A DNA stretch of 46,276 nucleotides from Candidatus Omnitrophota bacterium (GTDB taxonomy: Bacteria; Omnitrophota; Gorgyraeia; Gygaellales; Profunditerraquicolaceae), in assembly GCA_016867005.1 (NCBI GenBank), contig VGKM01000001.1, positions 1-46,276 of the forward strand, given 5' to 3'. A model generated the notes under the pieces. That model was not told the DNA's origin. It saw only the letters and a program-made list of their open reading frames with translations, and searched no databases. A program made the position numbers and the translations under genes. Shown here piece by piece: positions 42,554-46,276 of this stretch. Position 1 is the stretch's first letter; each line of letters begins with the position of its first letter.

Positions 42554-42967
42554 CTAACCGTGGTTCTTAAAAAATTCCTTGATCGCTTTATTTGCTAACT
42601 TATCCGCACCGGTATTTTGTGTGCGCGGAATATGGCACACCTCTACTTTTTCAAATGCGGAAATTAAATGCATTGCCTGTTTAAATAATACGGCAATATT
42701 TGCATTTTTCACTTTATATTCACGGTTCAACTGCCGGCATAAAAGCTGGCTGTCGGAATAGACATAAATTTCTGGCGCTTTCATTATCAGGGCTTCCTGC
42801 AATGCAAATATCAACGCCGTGTATTCTGCGACATTATTCGTAGTTTTACCGATATAACTTGAAATATTCTTTAGGACTTCGTTTCCCCTGCAAATGACTA
42901 CGCCGATTCCGGCAGCTCCGGGATTACCTTTTGAAGCACCGTCAATATAGATATCCATCCGGCTCAT
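42554..42967 (-). CDS. rnhA: Ribonuclease HI family protein
   Basis: Cuts RNA in RNA-DNA hybrids. 137 residues with the DEDD metal site Asp9 (MDIYIDGASKGNPG), Glu48 (NNVAEYTAL), Asp72 (VYSDSQLLCRQL) and Asp122 (NTGADKLANKA). It lacks the basic handle of E. coli RNase HI and belongs to the shorter RNHL/Bacillus-type group. The ATG overlaps the stop of the zinc-ribbon gene by 4 bp. Confidence 0.93.
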   Translation of the reverse strand: MSRMDIYIDGASKGNPGAAGIGVVICRGNEVLKNISSYIGKTTNNVAEYTALIFALQEALIMKAPEIYVYSDSQLLCRQLNREYKVKNANIAVLFKQAMHLISAFEKVEVCHIPRTQNTGADKLANKAIKEFFKNHG

Positions 42968-43683
42968 TCGTCTATATAAAGGATGCGGTTGCAGATCTCG
43001 CAGGTAATAATATTATCGTACATTTTTATAAGATTGATCACCTGGGGAGGCATTGACATGTTGCAGCCCTGGCATGAACCGTTTTTAACTAAAACGATCC
43101 CCAGGCCGTCCCTGTTCGCCAGGATCCTTTCATATTGAGTGAAGATTTTCTGATCGATTTCCGGGATTACTTGTTTTCTTTGCCCTTCCAAAACAGCCAA
43201 GCGGTCATCGATTATTTTAATCCGCTCTTCTACTTTTTTCTTCTCTTGGTTAAATATCGTTTCTTCTTCTTTCAGGCGCGACTTTTCTTGATCGATCTCG
43301 ATTTTTAACTTATCTATCTGTTCCAGCGCCTGCAGGATCTTGTCTTCCGTAACAGAAACATCTGCTTTAGCATCGGCGATCTGCTGCAGCATCGTGTTGT
43401 ACTCTTTATTTGTTTTAAGCGCATATAACTGTGATTGTAATTTTTTAACGCCTTCTTCTTTTGTGCCAAGCTCAAGCTCTATATCTTTTTTTTGCTTTTG
43501 TATGTCCTGTGAATTTTTCTCAAGCTCGGCAAGCATCTTCTTTTTTTCTTCGAATCTGGCCTCGATTTCTCGGATCTCCAGAGGTTTTGATTCCTTTTCA
43601 TTATTCAAAGAATAAATTTCTGAGTCAAGCGCCTGTAACTTTACCAGGCTTTCCAGTTGCGATTTTAGGTTTATACCTTCCAA
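42964..43683 (-). CDS. Coiled-coil protein with C-terminal C4 zinc ribbon
   Basis: 239 residues. Residues about 5-180 form a long coiled coil rich in Lys/Glu (KKLQSQLYALKTNKEYNTML is a family signature), followed by a C4 zinc ribbon with Cys204, Cys207 (GSCQGCNMSMP) and Cys228, Cys231 (CEICNRILYI). Belongs to the DUF164/CdsZ family, whose members have been linked to ribosome or division functions; the role here is not certain. The start is TTG at 43683 with AGGA 7 nt upstream; the nearby ATG is out of frame. It lies 27 bp after tRNA-Val and overlaps rnhA. Confidence 0.87.
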   Translation of the reverse strand: MEGINLKSQLESLVKLQALDSEIYSLNNEKESKPLEIREIEARFEEKKKMLAELEKNSQDIQKQKKDIELELGTKEEGVKKLQSQLYALKTNKEYNTMLQQIADAKADVSVTEDKILQALEQIDKLKIEIDQEKSRLKEEETIFNQEKKKVEERIKIIDDRLAVLEGQRKQVIPEIDQKIFTQYERILANRDGLGIVLVKNGSCQGCNMSMPPQVINLIKMYDNIITCEICNRILYIDE

Positions 43684-43710
43684 TTATCTTTCCTTTTTAT
43701 AATCATCAAA

Positions 43711-43784
43711 TGGGCATTAGAGGATTTGAACCTCTGGCCTCTACAATGTGAGTGTAGCGCTCTAACCAGCTGAGCTAAATGCCC
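43711..43784 (-). tRNA. tRNA-Val (anticodon CAC)
   Basis: 74-nt cloverleaf: acceptor GGGCATT/AATGCCC, D-stem GCTC/GAGC with loop AGCTGGTTA, anticodon stem CTACA/TGTAG with loop CTCACAT (anticodon CAC, reads GTG), T-stem AGAGG/CCTCT with normal loop TTCAAAT, discriminator A, no encoded CCA. It follows the next tRNA by 13 nt. Confidence 0.96.
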
Positions 43785-43797
43785 AGACTACTCCGAC

Positions 43798-43869
43798 TGG
43801 GCCCAGAAGGGTTCGGACCTCCGACCAAGTGATTATGAGTCACCTGCTCTACCACTGAGCTATGGGCCC
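43798..43869 (-). tRNA. tRNA with CAT anticodon, probably tRNA-Ile2 (lysidine), alternatively tRNA-Met
   Basis: 72-nt cloverleaf: acceptor GGGCCCA/TGGGCCC, D-stem GCTC/GAGC with 7-nt loop AGTGGTA, anticodon stem GGTGA/TCACT with loop CTCATAA, T-stem GGAGG/CCTTC, discriminator A, no CCA. The anticodon arm and the C4-G69/C5-G68 pairs match those of E. coli tRNA-Ile2, the TilS substrate, rather than elongator Met, and tilS is in this window. The T-loop is TCCGAAC, with C at position 55 where U (pseudouridine) is nearly universal. Its first base is shared with the integrase stop codon. Confidence 0.9.
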
Positions 43870-44984
43870 TAAGTATTAACTAACTCTTTATTTACAAATG
43901 ACTTATCAGAAATGTCTTCTGTGGATAACTTTTCAAAATTTAACCATTGTGCCAATTTTGTGCCAAAATTTGCACTAAGTCTATCGCCGAGCAACTCAAC
44001 TGCCCGTTTTTTATGATCCGGTGATAAATGGCTGTATCTTAACGTCATATCCAAAGTTTTATGGCCCAGTAATTCTCTTACTGTATTTAAATCAATGCCG
44101 TTCATCACAAGATGAGAGGCAAAAGTATGCCTTAAATCATGGAATCTGAAACTAGAATTTTTAAGTATACCAGATTTTTTACATGCTGTAAAGAACGATT
44201 TTTTTATATCACCGAATGGCTCACCGTTCTTATTGCAAAAAACATATGGGCTATCAGGGTGTTTTCTTATTTTCAATAAAAATGATTTAACTTCGTTGTT
44301 CATTCTGATTTCTCTTTTTTCTCCATTCTTTGTTTGGCAGAGGTATATTATATCTCTTTTAAAATCAATATCGTGCCATTTAAGATTTAAGATCTCGCCC
44401 TTCCTCATGCCTGTATGCAGCGCAATAATTACAATCGGCTTTAAATGTTCATCGCAATTAGCCAATAATTTGAATATTTCTTCTTTTTCCAGAAAACGAA
44501 GGCGGGGCTGTTCTTTAAATAATCTAACGCCCTTAACAGGATTCTTACCGTTAAACCGGCCCCATGCTATAGCTTTATTAAAAAGGCATTTTAAGCAAGC
44601 CAAATCTCTATTAACCGTAGCACCGGAAACCTCACCTGCCCTCTTTGTCTTAAACTTTTCAACTTCAAAAGGCGTTATTTCGTGTAAAAATTTATCTCCA
44701 AAATATCTATGTAGAGTATTAGTCCTATCGATGTCTGAATGATATGACCTCTTATTTTTTGCGTGTACTTCTAAATATTCTTGGGCAAAGAATTTAAACT
44801 TAATTTTCTCAAATTTCCTAATATTCAAAAAAATACCCTCTGCTACTTCAGTAAGCCTTTTACTTAAGACTGTTTCTGCAAAACGCTTGTTCTCGCCAGC
44901 CGCTTCCCTTACCCTATGACCATCAGCAAAAAAATCTATATACCAAATCTTGCCCCGCCTATACACCCTGCCTTTTCTATACAT
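43869..44984 (-). CDS. int: Tyrosine recombinase/integrase
   Basis: Catalyses site-specific integration of the element. 371 residues: N-terminal arm-binding domain (1-55), core-binding SAM-like domain (about 60-150), catalytic domain with Arg194 (HTGMRKGEILNLKWHDIDF), Lys219, His282 and Arg285 (HDLRHTFASHLV), His308 and Tyr317 (LGHKTLDMTLRYSHL). All catalytic residues are intact, so it should be active. The stop TAG overlaps the first base of the tRNA (43869), so the integrase lies on the 5' side of that tRNA and reads into it. Most tRNA-targeting integrases lie at the 3' side, making this unusual. Confidence 0.95.
   Translation of the reverse strand: MYRKGRVYRRGKIWYIDFFADGHRVREAAGENKRFAETVLSKRLTEVAEGIFLNIRKFEKIKFKFFAQEYLEVHAKNKRSYHSDIDRTNTLHRYFGDKFLHEITPFEVEKFKTKRAGEVSGATVNRDLACLKCLFNKAIAWGRFNGKNPVKGVRLFKEQPRLRFLEKEEIFKLLANCDEHLKPIVIIALHTGMRKGEILNLKWHDIDFKRDIIYLCQTKNGEKREIRMNNEVKSFLLKIRKHPDSPYVFCNKNGEPFGDIKKSFFTACKKSGILKNSSFRFHDLRHTFASHLVMNGIDLNTVRELLGHKTLDMTLRYSHLSPDHKKRAVELLGDRLSANFGTKLAQWLNFEKLSTEDISDKSFVNKELVNT
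43920..43928. promoter_or_regulatory. Perfect DnaA box inside the integrase 3' end
   Basis: TGTGGATAA on the plus strand, the reverse complement of the DnaA box TTATCCACA. A second copy is at 45657-45665. It may be chance in a coding sequence. Confidence 0.4.
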
Positions 44985-44987
44985 AAC

Positions 44988-45176
44988 TCACCTGCCTGCT
45001 ATAATTTTTTTTAACTTCTCAAAATCCTCTTCTGTCCAATAGCGGTAATTTGACATTAGTTCACGTTTTGCTTTGGGGATTTTGCCTGTTTTTTCCCAAT
45101 AAAACAGGGTCCGGCGCTCAACGCCTAGATGATTTTCTATTTCTCGTATATAATACTTCTTGCCAATTTTTTTCAT
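44988..45176 (-). CDS. Small MerR-like helix-turn-helix protein
   Basis: 62 residues from the ATG at 45176. The pattern YYIREIENHLGVERRTLFYW, GKIPKAKRE, then YRYWTEEDFEKLKKI is the DNA-binding head of MerR-type regulators, without the dimerisation helix or effector domain. Probably an element regulator or excision factor. A first ATG at 45185 directly touches the promoter -10 box and cannot be in the transcript if that promoter is used. It lies just upstream of the integrase with a 3-bp gap. Confidence 0.8.
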   Translation of the reverse strand: MKKIGKKYYIREIENHLGVERRTLFYWEKTGKIPKAKRELMSNYRYWTEEDFEKLKKIIAGR

Positions 45177-45185
45177 ACTTTTCAT

Positions 45186-45214
45186 AGTTTAACATTTAAT
45201 GAATTCTTTGTCAA
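45186..45214 (-). promoter_or_regulatory. Promoter for the HTH-integrase pair
   Basis: Minus strand: perfect TTGACA at 45214-45209, a 17-bp spacer and TAAACT at 45191-45186. The ATG at 45176 begins 9 bp past the -10 box, so the mRNA is likely leaderless, like those of the kinase and outer-membrane genes. Confidence 0.65.
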
Positions 45215-45220
45215 ACTATT

Positions 45221-45421
45221 TTATAGCCCAGGATTAATATGCTGATGCTCTAACCAAGCATCTATTTCTCGCAAATTAAACCGGACTATCTTCCCTATTT
45301 TATAGTAAGGTATCTTCTTCAACTGAATCCACAGATATATAGTATGAATACTTATACCCATGTATTGGGAAAGTTCTTTTACTGATAAGTATTGTTTATT
45401 TTCTATATACGTTTTGTTCAT
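45221..45421 (-). CDS. Excisionase-type helix-turn-helix protein
   Basis: 66 residues matching the HTH_17/AlpA-excisionase pattern: LSVKELSQYMGISIHTIYLW, KIPYYKIGKIVRFNLREIDA, W at the end. Such proteins control integrase direction or act as transcription switches in phages and islands. It is separated from the MerR-like gene by the 45186-45214 promoter and so could repress or activate it. An AAAGGG lies about 12 nt before the ATG. Confidence 0.85.
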   Translation of the reverse strand: MNKTYIENKQYLSVKELSQYMGISIHTIYLWIQLKKIPYYKIGKIVRFNLREIDAWLEHQHINPGL

Positions 45422-45468
45422 TACATACCATAACCCTTTTTCTCAAAAATCGCCTCGCTACGGGCTTC

Positions 45469-45630
45469 CTAGCAATTCTGCTGTGCTTGCAGGGTACCCC
45501 CTTCTTTAAGTTTGGCAGAATCTTGCTGCTTGCTTTTAAAGAATGGGCAATTAACGACTTTTACCTGTTGCCATTGCTTACACTCCTGAATACATTGAGC
45601 GCAAAGCTTGTTTACTCCATTTAAAGGCAT
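45469..45630 (-). CDS. Cys-rich miniprotein of the mobile element
   Basis: 53 residues, MPLNGVNKLCAQCIQECKQW then QQVKVVNCPFFKSK and a Lys/Gln-rich tail. Cys10, Cys13, Cys17 and Cys28 could form a small zinc-binding knuckle. I recall similar short Cys-rich proteins in phage-like elements but cannot name a family. AGGGG lies about 12 nt before the ATG. It occupies the region between the excisionase gene and the candidate origin; nothing else is visible from 45422 to 45468. Confidence 0.6.
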   Translation of the reverse strand: MPLNGVNKLCAQCIQECKQWQQVKVVNCPFFKSKQQDSAKLKEGGTLQAQQNC

Positions 45631-45656
45631 ATTTCCGCATTCCCCTTTTGCTTAAC

Positions 45657-45665
45657 TTATCCACA
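45657..45665. promoter_or_regulatory. Perfect DnaA box TTATCCACA
   Basis: Exact 9-mer on the plus strand, followed by an AT-rich stretch at 45674-45720 and the GTGG/CCAC repeat array at 45723-45797. The order DnaA box, AT-rich stretch, iteron-like array is that of many plasmid and phage-satellite origins. Confidence 0.6.
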
Positions 45666-45722
45666 GAATTAACAGTCATTTACTTACTACTATTTTTTTA
45701 ATATTCTTCTATTCTTATATAC

Positions 45723-45797
45723 GTGGTATATGCCTCCACCTTTTTGGGTGGACTATAGACCACTATGAGGGTGGTCGCGTATCCACTACCCTGGTGG
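45723..45797. repeat. Iteron-like array of GTGG-N8/9-CCAC dyads, 23-25-bp period
   Basis: GTGG occurs at 45723, 45748, 45771 and 45794, and CCAC at 45736, 45760 and 45783, giving three tandem dyads and a half unit with spacings of 25, 23 and 23 bp. The interior bases vary, so only the symmetric arms are conserved, as expected of repeated protein-binding sites. The last half-site ends 1 bp before the stop of the Rep-O-like gene. Together with 45657-45665 and the AT-rich stretch between them it forms a candidate origin. Confidence 0.7.
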
Positions 45798-46136
45798 TTA
45801 AATGTATTTTGGCTTCTGTAGTTTTCCACAATCCCAAGCCTTATAATCCCTGTTTAGACTGAGATAATTCCTCTGGTTTATTTTTTCTATAGTAATTACA
45901 CGCCCATCCCTAAGCCTCTTTATCAGTCTTTTGATATAGCGCAGGTCAACCTTTAATCTACGAGATAAACTGACATAGCTGATAGGGGCCTTTTCCCTAT
46001 TCCAACCGCAGGTCATCCTGATAATAAATAAGATAATCCTCTGCTCAGTTGAATTAAAATGATAATCCAGCAGCGTTTCTATGAGGTCATTAGGGACCTT
46101 GGTATAAGGGTCGAACTTAAGAAAGTTGTTGTCCAT
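45798..46136 (-). CDS. Phage replication protein O-like, winged-helix domain only
   Basis: 112 residues matching the N-terminal DNA-binding domain of phage replication protein O: FTKVPNDLIETLL-type start (FDPYTKVPNDLIETLLDYHF), EQRIILFIIRMTCGWNREKA, YVSLSRRLKVDLRYIKRLI and RLRDGRVITIEK. Lambda-type O proteins are about 300 residues and add a C-terminal helicase-loader-interacting part, which is absent here. Such N-terminal domains bind iterons, and an iteron-like array lies directly at the 3' end. A weak -10 box TAAAAT lies at 46149-46144, 7 bp before the ATG; no ribosome site is clear. Confidence 0.8.
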   Translation of the reverse strand: MDNNFLKFDPYTKVPNDLIETLLDYHFNSTEQRIILFIIRMTCGWNREKAPISYVSLSRRLKVDLRYIKRLIKRLRDGRVITIEKINQRNYLSLNRDYKAWDCGKLQKPKYI

Positions 46137-46154
46137 TTAAAGAATTTTAGGCAT

Positions 46155-46200
46155 AAAAAAAGGGCTGGCTCCGAAGATTTTTCTCTTCGAAACCAGCCCT
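46155..46200 (-). terminator. Strong intrinsic terminator
   Basis: Minus strand: a 17-nt stem (46184-46200 with 46161-46177, two or three mismatches) around a 6-nt loop, followed directly by seven T residues (46161-46155). It ends a minus-strand transcript coming from beyond the right edge and insulates the Rep-O-like gene. Confidence 0.9.
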
Positions 46201-46276
46201 CGTATTACATGACGTAAGTCGGGTCGGTTCTTCTTTGAAAGATCAGCCGTCTTATGCGATAAGTGGGGCTGATTTT
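46155..46276 (-). ncRNA. 3' part of a structured RNA upstream of the Rep-O-like gene
   Basis: From the right edge to the terminator no coding frame is convincing, but several hairpins are seen on the minus strand: ATCAGCC (46273-46267) with GGCTGAT (46248-46242), enclosing CTTAT/ATAAG (46263-46259 with 46255-46251), then a small TCTTTCAAAGA-type stem, then the terminator. This may be a small regulatory RNA, or an untranslated 3' end of a gene outside the window. I do not recognise a known RNA family. Confidence 0.4.

Noticed and set aside
42140..42570. Open frames of 60-105 residues on both strands
   Set aside because: They lie inside RNase P RNA, whose conserved sequence and helix P1 explain this stretch.
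1..46276. CRISPR arrays
   Set aside because: No regularly spaced direct repeats of 25-40 bp with unique spacers were seen; the only periodic array is the short dyad array at 45723-45797.
1..46276. Insertion sequences and transposase genes
   Set aside because: No transposase-like protein or paired terminal inverted repeats were found; the only mobile-element genes are those from 43869 rightward.

Overview
The window reads as bacterial chromosome with the left end of an integrated mobile element at its right edge. Almost everything is on the minus strand, so transcription runs from high to low coordinates; the one clear plus-strand gene is a large glycoside-phosphorylase-like protein at 24757-27990. 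The gene set (Wood-Ljungdahl corrinoid proteins, bactofilin, GatCAB, signal peptidase I, large outer-membrane-type proteins, a lipoprotein, an AsmA-like protein) points to an anaerobic diderm with acetogenic or CO2-fixing metabolism. My best guess is Candidatus Omnitrophota or a relative; this is inference from gene content, since no 16S rRNA gene is present.

Layout from left to right. (1) 1-3835: ftsH-folP-cdaA, overlapping genes behind a good sigma70 promoter. (2) 3851-6078: tilS, three small envelope genes and an unusual CAT-anticodon tRNA whose 3' end is duplicated 48 bp away. (3) 6125-13210: an AsmA-like protein, a DgkA-type kinase and the corrinoid part of the Wood-Ljungdahl pathway (acsE, acsD, cooC, acsV, acsC), without the CODH/ACS subunits. 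(4) 13239-15208: larB, then two neighbours sharing an excisionase-type helix-turn-helix, one tail-anchored in the membrane and one fused to a bactofilin, then an MgtC-like protein. (5) 15198-21399: tsaD, a divergent polysaccharide deacetylase, ctpA and gatBAC. (6) 21486-30852: a two-component system, the divergent GH94-like gene, and a TPR plus beta-barrel outer-membrane protein. (7) 30901-42114: a very tight operon (yebC, ruvC, ruvA, scpB, pheA, hisC, aroF, tyrA, cmk, lepA, lepB, pgsA, plsY) mixing recombination, aromatic amino acid, translation and lipid genes. (8) 42178-43869: RNase P RNA, an RNase HI, a zinc-ribbon coiled-coil protein and two tRNAs. (9) 43869-46276: the edge of a mobile element with a tyrosine integrase, two small HTH regulators, a Cys-rich miniprotein, a replication-O-like protein, a candidate origin and the 3' part of a structured RNA ending in a strong terminator.

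The genes connect in several ways. AcsE moves a methyl group from methyl-tetrahydrofolate to the AcsC/AcsD corrinoid protein, AcsV reactivates oxidised cobalt, and CooC implies a nickel CODH/ACS elsewhere in the genome. PheA, TyrA, AroF and HisC make phenylalanine and tyrosine from shikimate-derived precursors. TilS (3851-4819) probably modifies the tRNA at 43798-43869, which resembles tRNA-Ile2 (CAU).

Points most worth a second look: a compact candidate replication origin (DnaA box, AT-rich stretch, GTGG/CCAC array) beside the Rep-O-like gene; the integrase stop codon overlapping the first base of a tRNA; the bactofilin-HTH / membrane-HTH pair; several near-consensus promoters whose -10 box lies only 8-9 bp from the start codon, implying leaderless mRNAs; and a tRNA in which the near-universal G19-C56 pair appears replaced by A19-U56.
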